A DNA stretch of 49,318 nt, from contig JAAUZX010000017.1 of NCBI GenBank assembly GCA_014804365.1, forward strand, positions 21,248 to 70,565, read 5' to 3'. The notes under the pieces are model-generated. The model had not been told where the DNA came from. It was given only the letters and a program-made list of their open reading frames with translations, and ran no database searches. The first letter of the stretch is position 1. Every line of letters begins with the position of its first letter. Shown here in pieces: positions 33,076 through 41,335 of the stretch. The position numbers and the translations under genes were made by a program. The stretch is from Lachnospiraceae bacterium. GTDB taxonomy: Bacteria > Bacillota > Clostridia > Lachnospirales > Lachnospiraceae.

Positions 33076-34404
33076 ATGTACATACAAATGCCTGACAAAG
33101 TACATAAGATCATAGAAATATTGGAGGCAGCAGGCTATGAGGCATACGCTGTCGGCGGCTGCGTCCGGGACTCTATACTCGGCAGAGAGCCCAATGACTG
33201 GGACATTACCACTTCGGCGAAACCGGAGGAGACGAAGAGTCTTTTTGCCAGAACAATAGATACCGGTATTAAACACGGTACGGTGACAGTTATGCTGGAC
33301 AAGGAGGGCTTCGAGGTGACCACCTACCGCATTGACGGAATCTATGAGGATAGCAGGCATCCGAAGGAAGTCACTTTTACCGCCAGTTTGGAGGAAGATT
33401 TGAAGAGACGGGACTTTACCGTCAATGCCATGGCGTACAATGAGCGGACAGGTCTGGTGGATATTTTCAGGGGTGTGGCGGATATAGAGCATGGAATTAT
33501 TCGCTGTGTGGGCAATGCGGAGGAACGTTTTACGGAAGATGCACTGCGTATGCTGCGGGCGGTCCGTTTCTCGGCACAGCTGGGATATGGGATTGAGGAG
33601 GAGACGAAACAGGCGATTCGCAGGCTTGCTCCGAATTTAAAAAAAATCAGCGCGGAGCGGATACAGGCGGAATTGGTCAAATTGGTGACATCGCCGCATC
33701 CGGATTATTTGCGTACCGCATACGAGACAGGGATCACAAAGCAGATTCTGCCCGAATTTGACATCTGTATGGAGACGGACCAGAATAATCCACATCACTG
33801 CTATAACGTCGGGGAACATATATTGCATTCCATGCAGGAGACTGCACCGGATAAGGTGTTGCGGCTTGGTATGCTTTTTCATGATATCGCTAAACCGCAG
33901 ACGCTTACCATCGATGAAGAGGGAATTACCCATAACAAAGGGCATGCCGAGCTGGGTGAGAAAATGACAAAGCAGATTTTGCGCCGCCTTAAATTCGATA
34001 ACGATACGATTGATAAGGTATCGAAGATTGTGCTCTATCATGATCAGGAGGTCGGGCTTACGCCAAGCGGAGTCAGACGGGCAGTGAACCGGATGGGAGA
34101 AGAAATCTTTACCATGCTTTTTGCCGTACAATATGCGGATGTTCTTGCGCAGAGTGATTATCTGCGGGAAGAGAAACTGCAGAAGCTTACATATAAAAAG
34201 GAGATCTATGAAGGAATCTGTCAGAGAAAAGAATGTCTGAATCTAAAGGATCTGGCGGTTACGGGCAGCGATCTGATTGCGCTCGGGATTCCCGCAGGAA
34301 GGCAGATCGGTGTGATTTTAAGCGATCTTCTGGATATTGTGCTGGAGGAACCGGCACGTAATACGCGGGAGGAATTACTACGAATTTGTAAAGAAAAAAG
34401 ATAA
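33076..34404 (+). CDS. cca: CCA tRNA nucleotidyltransferase
   Basis: This enzyme adds or repairs the 3' CCA end of tRNAs; the two tRNA genes in this window lack encoded CCA and so need it. The 442-residue class II protein has the nucleotidyltransferase motif GGCVRDSILG with metal residues D41-W-D43, the RRDFTVNAMAYN block, the RNA-binding region and a C-terminal HD domain (LGMLFHDIAKP). The ATG at 33076 with AGGGG six bases upstream is chosen over the ATG at 33070. Confidence 0.95.
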   Translation: MYIQMPDKVHKIIEILEAAGYEAYAVGGCVRDSILGREPNDWDITTSAKPEETKSLFARTIDTGIKHGTVTVMLDKEGFEVTTYRIDGIYEDSRHPKEVTFTASLEEDLKRRDFTVNAMAYNERTGLVDIFRGVADIEHGIIRCVGNAEERFTEDALRMLRAVRFSAQLGYGIEEETKQAIRRLAPNLKKISAERIQAELVKLVTSPHPDYLRTAYETGITKQILPEFDICMETDQNNPHHCYNVGEHILHSMQETAPDKVLRLGMLFHDIAKPQTLTIDEEGITHNKGHAELGEKMTKQILRRLKFDNDTIDKVSKIVLYHDQEVGLTPSGVRRAVNRMGEEIFTMLFAVQYADVLAQSDYLREEKLQKLTYKKEIYEGICQRKECLNLKDLAVTGSDLIALGIPAGRQIGVILSDLLDIVLEEPARNTREELLRICKEKR

Positions 34405-34467
34405 ATTTTCATACTTTCCCACTGCTTCTCATAAGATAGGATAGACGACAAAGCGGGGGGTATTCGT

Positions 34468-35445
34468 GTGAATGACAGAGCAGTCAGTTTATTAGATCAT
34501 TATGAAATAGAGGTGAATCGTACCTGGAAGGGACGGGGCGCTATTCTGTGCGATTCGGATCATGGATTGCTTATCTTAAAAGAATATTGCGGGCCTGCTG
34601 ATAAAGTGTTATTCCAGGATTTGCTTTTAAAACATATTAATGAAAGCGGTATCATAAGGGCAGAATCTATCCTGCGCACGAGAGAAGATGAAATGATCGT
34701 CTTCGATCAGGACAGGGTGCCGTATATTGTTAAGACCTATTATGAGGGACGGGAATGCAATCATCGGGACACGGAAGAATGCCGGCAGGCGGTTTCCACA
34801 CTGGCAAAGCTGCATAATATTTCAGATCTTTCGGCTCATGACGAGTTGAGAGAGCAGCCGGTATTCCGAATTGAACAAGAGTATGAGAAACATAATCGGG
34901 AATTAAAGAAAGTCCGGAAATTTCTGCGTGAAAAAAGCCAAAAAACGGATTTTGAGATTTATTTAATGAAGCATTATGATTATTTCATGAATAATGCCTT
35001 GCAAATTACCGATGAATTGCGTTATTATGCCTATGAGGAAGATTCTTACGAATTTCCTATTGTATGTCACGGCGACTATCAGTATCATAATATTATGCAG
35101 ACGCAGGAAGGAATCGTTCTGCTTAATTTCGAGAAATGCGTGCGGGATTATCCGGTACGGGATCTGAATCTGTTCCTGCGTAAGATCTTGGAAAAAAATA
35201 ACTGGTCGCAGACACTTGGTGATATGCTGTTAGAGAGTTATAATAGAGAGAGGAATCTGACAAACAGGGATTATAAACAGCTATACTATCGTCTGGCGTA
35301 TCCCGAGAAATTTTGGAAAATTGTAAATTTCTATTATAACAGCGGTAAAGCATGGATTCCTATGAGAAACATGGAAAAGATAGAGAAGCTCTTTGCCCAG
35401 GAGAGGGAGAAACAGCTTTTCCTGGAGAGTATATTCAAACTGTGA
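34468..35445 (+). CDS. CotS-like spore coat / aminoglycoside-phosphotransferase-fold protein
   Basis: A 325-residue protein of the CotS/APH fold. The catalytic loop H201-G-D203-YQYH-N208 is present, and the N-lobe has ILKEY and IVKTYYEG. The metal-binding DFD expected next is N220-F-E222 here, so phosphotransfer may be lost or changed. CotS-type proteins belong to the spore coat in Bacilli. The GTG at 34468 follows a G-rich ribosome binding site by 7 bases. The PEGA lipoprotein gene starts 59 bp later. Whether it is really in the coat is inference. Confidence 0.82.
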   Translation: MNDRAVSLLDHYEIEVNRTWKGRGAILCDSDHGLLILKEYCGPADKVLFQDLLLKHINESGIIRAESILRTREDEMIVFDQDRVPYIVKTYYEGRECNHRDTEECRQAVSTLAKLHNISDLSAHDELREQPVFRIEQEYEKHNRELKKVRKFLREKSQKTDFEIYLMKHYDYFMNNALQITDELRYYAYEEDSYEFPIVCHGDYQYHNIMQTQEGIVLLNFEKCVRDYPVRDLNLFLRKILEKNNWSQTLGDMLLESYNRERNLTNRDYKQLYYRLAYPEKFWKIVNFYYNSGKAWIPMRNMEKIEKLFAQEREKQLFLESIFKL

Positions 35446-35504
35446 GCAAAATACCGCACCGTCTTAAAGAGGCGGCAGCGGAATGGAAAGGATAAGGTCG
35501 TAGA

Positions 35505-37088
35505 ATGCACGGAAGAATTTCACAGGCAGCAGCAGTCATTGTTGTATTGGCATTGCTGATCACCGGCTGTACTTCACAGGCGAGCAGTATAGGCATGGCT
35601 AAGGATAAGGCAGGTAAAGTGGTTGACACCGGCTTTACAGTCAGTACGGTAGGCAGCTATGATTCGGCGGATACGGCGGTAGTCATGTCCGTTGATCAGC
35701 AGAACAACAGTGTCACGCTCATGAACATGGATGCGGGAAGGCAGTATACGTTGTATTATGACGGCACAACCTATGTAAAGGATAAATACAACGGTCCGAT
35801 GACGATCTCTCAGGTTAGGGCGGGGGATGTGGTAGATGTCAATTTCCTGAAAGGAAAAAGACAGCTTGCCAGCATTCAGTTATCCCCGAAAGCATGGGTA
35901 TATGATAATGTGGAAAACTATGATCTGGGCGGTATCAACAAAACGGCAAGCATAGGCCCCAATACCTATTCTCTGCCGGAGGACGTGGTGGTACTTTCTG
36001 ACGGTAAACGTACGGAAGTCATGGATATTGTGACGCAGGATCTGCTTTCGATTCGCGGAATTGATCATAAGATCTACAGTATCAATGTAGAGAAAGGACA
36101 CGGATATCTGCGCCTGAAGAATGATCAGGCGTTGATCGGCGGATGGATTGAGGTAGGTAATACCGTAATCAGAGAGATTACCGAGGATATGCTGTTAGTA
36201 GTGCCGGAAGGAAGTTATCAGGTATTCCTGTCTAATAATGGTGCAAGCTGTACCAAGGATATCATTGTGGAGAGAGATAAGGAAGTTGTACTGGATGTGG
36301 GAGATCTGGAAGTTCCGCAGGATAAGACCGGAAGGATTGTATTGTCTGTTACACCGGATACTGCTACGGTTAAGATAGATAACCGGACAGTGGATATCAG
36401 CAATCCGGTAGAGCTTACTTATGGAATTCACCAAGTATATTTAGAAGCGGAAGGATACGATTCCTTGAGGAAATATATTCAGGTTGGTTCGGAATATGCC
36501 AAGATTTCTTTTAAATTAGAAGAAAAGAAACAGAAAGAAGACGATAACTCTTCGATCAGTCAGAACAGTATAGAGGATAAGGAATCCGAAAAGGACGATA
36601 ATTCTTCTGACGATGCCCTGAATTCTACCAGCGGAAATAAAGTGTATATTGACGCGCCGAAGAATGTAGAGGTATATGTGGACGGCAATTACAGGGGTAT
36701 CTCACCGGTCAGCTTCAAGAAAGTGACGGGCAGTCATACCGTTACACTTCGTAAGAGCGGATATAAAACAAAGAGTTATACCATATATCTGTATAATGAC
36801 GGAGAAGATATTACTTATTCATTCTCGGATCTGGAAAAGGAAGACAGTTCTGTCAGCAACAATAAGAATAATTCTAAGTCTGAGAATTCTACAAGGGAGG
36901 ATGAAGAGCCGGATCTGGATGTTGTAGGGACTGTAAGCGGAAATAATCCCATTAAGGTTCCCGATCCTATTGACGAAGTGATAACGGATGAGGAAGAGAC
37001 GAAGGAACCCGAAACACCGGAAGAATCCGGATCAGAGAAAGAACCGGGAACATCGGATGGGGCAGGCTCAGAGGAACAGAATGACTAA
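35505..37088 (+). CDS. PEGA-domain lipoprotein
   Basis: A 527-residue lipoprotein: the N-terminus is a signal peptide with lipobox LITGC (Cys at about residue 22). A middle region follows, then two PEGA domains (about 265-335 and about 378-440, the second with NVEVYVDGNYRGISPVSFKKV), which are small beta-folds named for a motif in surface proteins of bacteria. The C-terminal third is a low-complexity acidic tail (Ser, Glu, Pro rich). The function is unknown; it is probably on the outer face of the membrane. The mazG ATG lies within its last 8 bases. Confidence 0.83.
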   Translation: MHGRISQAAAVIVVLALLITGCTSQASSIGMAKDKAGKVVDTGFTVSTVGSYDSADTAVVMSVDQQNNSVTLMNMDAGRQYTLYYDGTTYVKDKYNGPMTISQVRAGDVVDVNFLKGKRQLASIQLSPKAWVYDNVENYDLGGINKTASIGPNTYSLPEDVVVLSDGKRTEVMDIVTQDLLSIRGIDHKIYSINVEKGHGYLRLKNDQALIGGWIEVGNTVIREITEDMLLVVPEGSYQVFLSNNGASCTKDIIVERDKEVVLDVGDLEVPQDKTGRIVLSVTPDTATVKIDNRTVDISNPVELTYGIHQVYLEAEGYDSLRKYIQVGSEYAKISFKLEEKKQKEDDNSSISQNSIEDKESEKDDNSSDDALNSTSGNKVYIDAPKNVEVYVDGNYRGISPVSFKKVTGSHTVTLRKSGYKTKSYTIYLYNDGEDITYSFSDLEKEDSSVSNNKNNSKSENSTREDEEPDLDVVGTVSGNNPIKVPDPIDEVITDEEETKEPETPEESGSEKEPGTSDGAGSEEQND

Positions 37089-37779
37089 GAGATATAGCTA
37101 TGAAGATTTATTGGAGATTATCAGAACGTTGCGGGGAGAGAACGGCTGCCCATGGGACAAGGTGCAGACGCATGAGAGCCTGAAACCGTGTATGATGGAG
37201 GAAGCGGCTGAGCTGTTGGCATCTATCCGGATCTACGATCAGACAGGTAATCCCGAAAACATGTGCGAAGAATTGGGAGATGTGCTTCTACAGGTCGTCA
37301 TGCATGCACAGATCGCATCGGAAGAGGGACTCTTTACGATGGAGGATGTGATCGATGCGGTCAGCCGCAAGATGGTGCGGAGACATCCGCATGTATTTGG
37401 GGCAAACAATGCAGATACACCGGAGGAAGCGCTTACTAATTGGGAAGAGATCAAGAAGGAAGAGAAGAAGGACAAGAGTTGGATTGACTCTCCGCTTCGC
37501 GAGATTCCGCGGGAGCTGCCTGCGCTTACGAGAGCGGCTAAGGTTCTGAAGAAAATAGACAAATACTATGAGAGCGGCAGCACATATGAGCAGGATGTGG
37601 AAGCGCTTGCGGCATGCAAGCCGGAGACTTACAGCAAGGAGCTGGAACAGATCGTGGCGGATATGCTGCTTAGGTTGTCTGATATTGCAAGGATTACTAA
37701 GATTTCACAGGAACAGGTTTTGACTGACAGAATAGAAGATTTGATCGAGCAGTATGAGAGGCCGGAATTACTGAATTAA
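37081..37779 (+). CDS. mazG: Nucleoside triphosphate pyrophosphohydrolase MazG (YabN-type)
   Basis: MazG cleaves NTPs and dNTPs to monophosphates and removes damaged nucleotides. The 232-residue protein starts with YEDLLEIIRTLRGENGCPWDKVQTH and has the metal-binding EEAAELL and GDVLLQVVMHAQIASEEG blocks, plus a second MazG-like half. The frame extends upstream inside the PEGA gene, but the ATG at 37081 has GAGG six bases before it. It overlaps the PEGA stop by 8 bases. It begins a block matching the B. subtilis yabN-ftsH order. Confidence 0.92.
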   Translation: MTKRYSYEDLLEIIRTLRGENGCPWDKVQTHESLKPCMMEEAAELLASIRIYDQTGNPENMCEELGDVLLQVVMHAQIASEEGLFTMEDVIDAVSRKMVRRHPHVFGANNADTPEEALTNWEEIKKEEKKDKSWIDSPLREIPRELPALTRAAKVLKKIDKYYESGSTYEQDVEALAACKPETYSKELEQIVADMLLRLSDIARITKISQEQVLTDRIEDLIEQYERPELLN

Positions 37780-37882
37780 CTTTAAATTGACAAAAAACGA
37801 CAGAAACAATTTACATAACATATTTAAACATATAGCAACTTATGAAAATACCGAAAAACGCCGTAAAAAAGCCTTTTTTTGC

Positions 37883-37911
37883 TTGACAACGAGGGGAAAA
37901 GCGTATATAAA
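37883..37911 (+). promoter_or_regulatory. Promoter of hup
   Basis: A perfect -35 TTGACA (37883-37888) and a -10 TATAAA (37906-37911) are separated by 17 bp. This strong signal fits the abundance of HU. Confidence 0.87.
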
Positions 37912-37981
37912 TGTATGTAGGCGTTTCAAAAGAGAAACATCTAATATCAATATGAAAACTCATTAAGAGGAGGAGTCTAAG

Positions 37982-38257
37982 ATGAACAAGACAGAATTAG
38001 TTGCTGCTATGGCTGATCAGGCAGGTTTATCCAAGAAAGATGCAGAGAAGGCATTAAAGGCATTTACAGACGTTGTTGCAGATGAGCTGAAGAAAGACGG
38101 CAAGGTACAGTTAGTTGGTTTTGGTACTTTTGAAGTTTCCAAGAGAGCAGCAAGAGAAGGCAGAAACCCGCAGAGTGGTGCTGTTATGAAGATCGCTGCT
38201 TCCAAGGCACCTAAGTTCAAAGCCGGCAAGGCATTGAAGGACATGCTTAACGCATAA
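37982..38257 (+). CDS. hup: HU family DNA-binding protein
   Basis: HU bends and packs DNA in the nucleoid. The 91-residue protein begins MNKTELVAAMADQAGLSKKDAEKAL and has the GFGTFEVSKRAAREGRNPQSG arm segment that wraps the minor groove, ending with the K/A-rich tail. AGGAGG precedes the ATG. It has its own promoter and terminator inside the yabN-yabO interval. Confidence 0.97.
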   Translation: MNKTELVAAMADQAGLSKKDAEKALKAFTDVVADELKKDGKVQLVGFGTFEVSKRAAREGRNPQSGAVMKIAASKAPKFKAGKALKDMLNA

Positions 38258-38279
38258 GAGATTTGTGATGAAGAATGAT

Positions 38280-38312
38280 AAAAGCCTGTATGCATTTGCA
38301 TATGGGCTTTTT
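38280..38312 (+). terminator. Intrinsic terminator after hup
   Basis: AAAAGCC plus TATGCA pair with TGCATA plus GGCTTTTT (38280-38294 with 38297-38312), with a small internal mismatch, then a T run. Confidence 0.78.
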
Positions 38313-38373
38313 GACTATTATAAATAGTTATATTGATACAGAGAAGATATAGAATAGATACAGGAGGACAATT

Positions 38374-38616
38374 ATGAGACTGGACAAATATTTAAAGGTT
38401 TCCCGCCTAATCAAGCGGCGCACAGTGGCAAACGAAGCGTGTGATGCAGGCAGGGTGCTTGTCAATGATAAGCCGGCCAAGGCCTCGACGAATGTCAAGG
38501 TGGGGGATACGATTACGATCGGTTTTGGTAATAAGGAAGTAAAGGTAGAGGTTCTGGATGTGCAGGAAACCGTGCGTAAAGAGGAGGCAAAAGAGCTGTT
38601 CCGATATCTGACATGA
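38374..38616 (+). CDS. rqcP: S4-domain ribosome quality-control protein RqcP (YabO)
   Basis: RqcP binds stalled 50S subunits and helps RqcH add alanine tails to incomplete peptides. The 80-residue S4/Hsp15-like protein begins MRLDKYLKVSRLIKRRTVANE and has the S4 core CDAGRVLVNDKPAKASTNVKVGD. It is in the place of yabO, between mazG/yabN and yabP. AGGAGGA precedes the ATG. Confidence 0.9.
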   Translation: MRLDKYLKVSRLIKRRTVANEACDAGRVLVNDKPAKASTNVKVGDTITIGFGNKEVKVEVLDVQETVRKEEAKELFRYLT

Positions 38617-38710
38617 GAAGTCAGGCATATTTTATCCGGATCGGGCATACATTTAACAAGTAGCATAACTGTGCGGCACATCGTGTCCCGCAGTTTCCGG
38701 AGGATAATGT

Positions 38711-39001
38711 ATGGAAGATCTGAATCATGTGAATAAAAGACCCCATAAGCTTATGCTCACTGACAGAAGGACATGTACCATAAGCGGTGTGAATGATGTA
38801 TTATCTTTTGACGTCAATGAGATCCTGTTAGAGACGGAGCAGGGTATGTTAATGATCAGAGGTACGCAGCTGCATGTAAGCCGGCTGTCACTTGACAAAG
38901 GAGAGGTGGATGTAGACGGACGGATCGACAGCTTTACCTATTCGGAGAATGCCGGTTATGGCGCGAAGGGTGAGTCGTTCATCGCCAGACTGTTTAAGTA
39001 A
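38711..39001 (+). CDS. yabP: Sporulation protein YabP
   Basis: YabP is needed for spore coat assembly and is made in the mother cell. The 96-residue protein matches the family in RRTCTISGVNDVLSFDVNEILLET and the C-terminal SFTYSENAGYGAKGESFIARLFK. GGAGGA precedes the ATG. It is followed closely by yabQ, as in B. subtilis. Confidence 0.92.
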   Translation: MEDLNHVNKRPHKLMLTDRRTCTISGVNDVLSFDVNEILLETEQGMLMIRGTQLHVSRLSLDKGEVDVDGRIDSFTYSENAGYGAKGESFIARLFK

Positions 39002-39030
39002 CTAAGTAACTCTTGGGGGAATCGCAGGGT

Positions 39031-39519
39031 ATGAGTCAGGGCATTGTGCAGGAAGTTACTTTTTTTCTACATTCCGTTCTTATGGGTCTGATCATTACAT
39101 TTGCCTATGACTGGGTGCTGATCTGCAGGAAGCTGTTCAGACATGGCAGTATATTAATGTCCATAGAAGATCTTATGTACTGGTTTGCATGTGGGATCGG
39201 TGTGTTTTATATGCTGTACAGGGAGAATAACGGTGTTCTGAGATGGTTTGCCGTGATGGGAGCCGCACTTGGAATGCTTTTTTATAAAATTGTTGTCAAA
39301 GATCGGTTTGTATACATTATGTCAACACTAATACACAAGATAATGTGGTTCATAATTCGTGTCATACAAATTGTGCTAAAACCTCTAAAATGCCTATTTT
39401 CCGCGCTTCGAAGGTTTGTTCGATTCGTGTCGAGGAAATTGAAAAAAGTAAAAGAATTTATTAAAAAACGGTTGACGGTTTTCATAAAAACCCTTAGAAT
39501 AATTTTATGTAAACACTAA
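39031..39519 (+). CDS. yabQ: Spore cortex/coat protein YabQ
   Basis: YabQ is a membrane protein of the outer forespore membrane needed for cortex formation. The 162-residue product has several membrane helices (SVLMGLIITFAYDWV, MYWFACGIGVFYMLY, WFAVMGAALGMLFYKIV) and a basic C-terminal tail from about residue 110. The frame opens with a TTG at 39013; the ATG at 39031 is used because GGGGG lies 11 bases upstream and it gives the normal start. Confidence 0.88.
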   Translation: MSQGIVQEVTFFLHSVLMGLIITFAYDWVLICRKLFRHGSILMSIEDLMYWFACGIGVFYMLYRENNGVLRWFAVMGAALGMLFYKIVVKDRFVYIMSTLIHKIMWFIIRVIQIVLKPLKCLFSALRRFVRFVSRKLKKVKEFIKKRLTVFIKTLRIILCKH

Positions 39520-39551
39520 CGGGGCGGCAAAAGAGGGGTATCATTAACAAC

Positions 39552-39857
39552 ATGGCAAGAAAAGCAGCATATCGTAGGAAGCGCCAGAATAAGACGGGCA
39601 TGCTTTTGGTTACCACAGTTGTCTTAATGATGCTGATTGTGGTCGCAGTAAAAAGTGTTGAACTTCGAGAGAAACGTGCTACCTATATGGCAAGGGAAGA
39701 GGCCTTGATGCAGGAGATCGAAGCGGAAGAGGCAAGAGCGGAAGAACTCGCGGAATATGAGAAGTACACACAGACTAAGAAATACGTGGAAGAAATCGCG
39801 AAAGAGAAGTTAGGTCTTGTGTATGAAGGCGAAATCATATTTAAAGATGAAAAATAG
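39552..39857 (+). CDS. divIC: Cell division protein DivIC/FtsB family
   Basis: DivIC (FtsB-like) is part of the septal FtsL-DivIC-DivIB complex. The 101 residues show a short basic cytoplasmic tail, one membrane helix (about 17-35), a coiled coil of Glu/Ala repeats (about 40-75), and the C-terminal KLGLVYEGEIIFK motif. Position after yabQ is conserved in Firmicutes. A terminator follows directly. Confidence 0.9.
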   Translation: MARKAAYRRKRQNKTGMLLVTTVVLMMLIVVAVKSVELREKRATYMAREEALMQEIEAEEARAEELAEYEKYTQTKKYVEEIAKEKLGLVYEGEIIFKDEK

Positions 39858-39858
39858 G

Positions 39859-39893
39859 CAGGTTTCGGATAAAGTTCCGGAATCTGTTTTTTT
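39859..39893 (+). terminator. Intrinsic terminator after divIC
   Basis: CAGGTTTCGGA (39859-39869) pairs with 39876-39886 with two G-T pairs, then seven T residues. It separates divIC from the spoIIE-like gene. Confidence 0.78.
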
Positions 39894-40013
39894 GTGGTAA
39901 TAATCCGGACAACCCTCTCATATATTGAATATTGGTAACCGTTCTGTATAAAACGGGAATGCGGAAATGTTACGAATATGGGCGGAAAGTGCAGAGAATG
40001 AGGGAGGCATGTC

Positions 40014-41255
40014 ATGAGAAAACAGGCGGAAGTCAGGGATGATAACAGGATAACGATTATACCGGAGTACGGCAGGCAGAGACTCCTGAATTATGCAGAA
40101 TCGTTCCGGGATCTGGCGGATTTGTTTGAGGAAGAAGAGGAAAACGATAAAGTCGCGGATGGCGGACAAGCTGAGGACAGGCGGGATTATCTGTGGCAGC
40201 GCAAACTGCAGGAAAACCAAGGGCTTTTGGCGGAGCATCTCAAAGAGATGGCACATATCATGGCGGAAGTGGCGAAGGAAACCTGTTTGTATCATCCGAT
40301 GAGCGAGAGAAAATATCGACAAATGGCGAAACTGCTTCGGGAATCTGGGATACATCTTAAGAATTTCTTTAAATTGGAACACGAGGATGGACATACCGAA
40401 CTCAGCCTGACCATGAAGACTGTGTCCGAGAAATATGTACGGATGGGAGAGAAAGAGCATATATCGGTAGAGGATGTGGCAGATTTTATATCGGTTGCAA
40501 TGAATACAAGACTCCGCGCAGCAAAAAACGCACCGTTATATCTGACCCCTGAGTGGAGCACATATTATTTCCTTGAAGAGCCGGCTTATCATCTACTGAC
40601 GGGGGTAGCGAAAGCGGTTAAGGAAACGGAACATATATCGGGAGACAATTATTCTTTCTACGAGGCGGAGGACGGTAGAATGGTGACGATCCTGTCGGAC
40701 GGTATGGGTTCCGGCGAAAAGGCGTGCAGCGGATCAGAGCGGGTGATTGAACTGATGGAGCGGCTGTTGGAAGCGGGATTTCGTAAGGAAGCCGCAATAC
40801 AGATGATTAATGGAGCACTGGCGGCAGCAGGGCAGGAAGAAAACATGTCTACACTTGACCTGTGCGATATGAATCTGTATACAGGAGAGTGTGAGTTTAT
40901 TAAAGTTGGAGCCGCATGTACGTATATTAAGCGCGGGCGGCTTGTGGACAGGCTTTCGACACAGAATTTTCCGCTGGGAGTTTTCGGACAGTTGGAGCCG
41001 GAGACACTGTGCCGGACGCTGCAAAACGGCGACTATGTGATCATGATGTCTGACGGTGTAACGGACGCGCTTTCTCAGGGAATCGGGGAGGAAGTGCTGC
41101 CGGAGATCATCGGCAGGACGGAGTTTTCCAATCCCAATGAGATCGCGAATCAAATACTGACGTACTGTCTGAAACAGAGTAAGGGCCGGATCAGGGATGA
41201 TATCACGGTGCTGGTGGTCGGGATCTGGGATCAGACAGATGATTGCAATTCGTAA
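40014..41255 (+). CDS. spoIIE: SpoIIE-like PP2C phosphatase lacking the N-terminal membrane domain
   Basis: SpoIIE dephosphorylates SpoIIAA in the forespore to activate sigma-F. The 413-residue product has the coiled-coil region before the phosphatase (about 60-190) and a full PP2C/SpoIIE domain: GDNYSF (Asp211), ILSDGMGSGEKA (Asp229), MMSDGVTDAL and RDDITVLVV. B. subtilis SpoIIE is 827 residues with ten membrane helices in its first part; those are absent, and only about 155 bp separate this gene from divIC. It lies where spoIIE lies in B. subtilis, before tilS, hpt and ftsH. The start ATG follows GAGGGAGG. Function is inferred; a soluble phosphatase would need another way to reach the septum. 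Confidence 0.85.
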   Translation: MRKQAEVRDDNRITIIPEYGRQRLLNYAESFRDLADLFEEEEENDKVADGGQAEDRRDYLWQRKLQENQGLLAEHLKEMAHIMAEVAKETCLYHPMSERKYRQMAKLLRESGIHLKNFFKLEHEDGHTELSLTMKTVSEKYVRMGEKEHISVEDVADFISVAMNTRLRAAKNAPLYLTPEWSTYYFLEEPAYHLLTGVAKAVKETEHISGDNYSFYEAEDGRMVTILSDGMGSGEKACSGSERVIELMERLLEAGFRKEAAIQMINGALAAAGQEENMSTLDLCDMNLYTGECEFIKVGAACTYIKRGRLVDRLSTQNFPLGVFGQLEPETLCRTLQNGDYVIMMSDGVTDALSQGIGEEVLPEIIGRTEFSNPNEIANQILTYCLKQSKGRIRDDITVLVVGIWDQTDDCNS

Positions 41256-41335
41256 TGGAACCGAATATGATAGAGAATGTCAAAAAAGGTATTGGTTGAA
41301 CATATGGTTATAACATGGAAGATAAGGGAATCATC

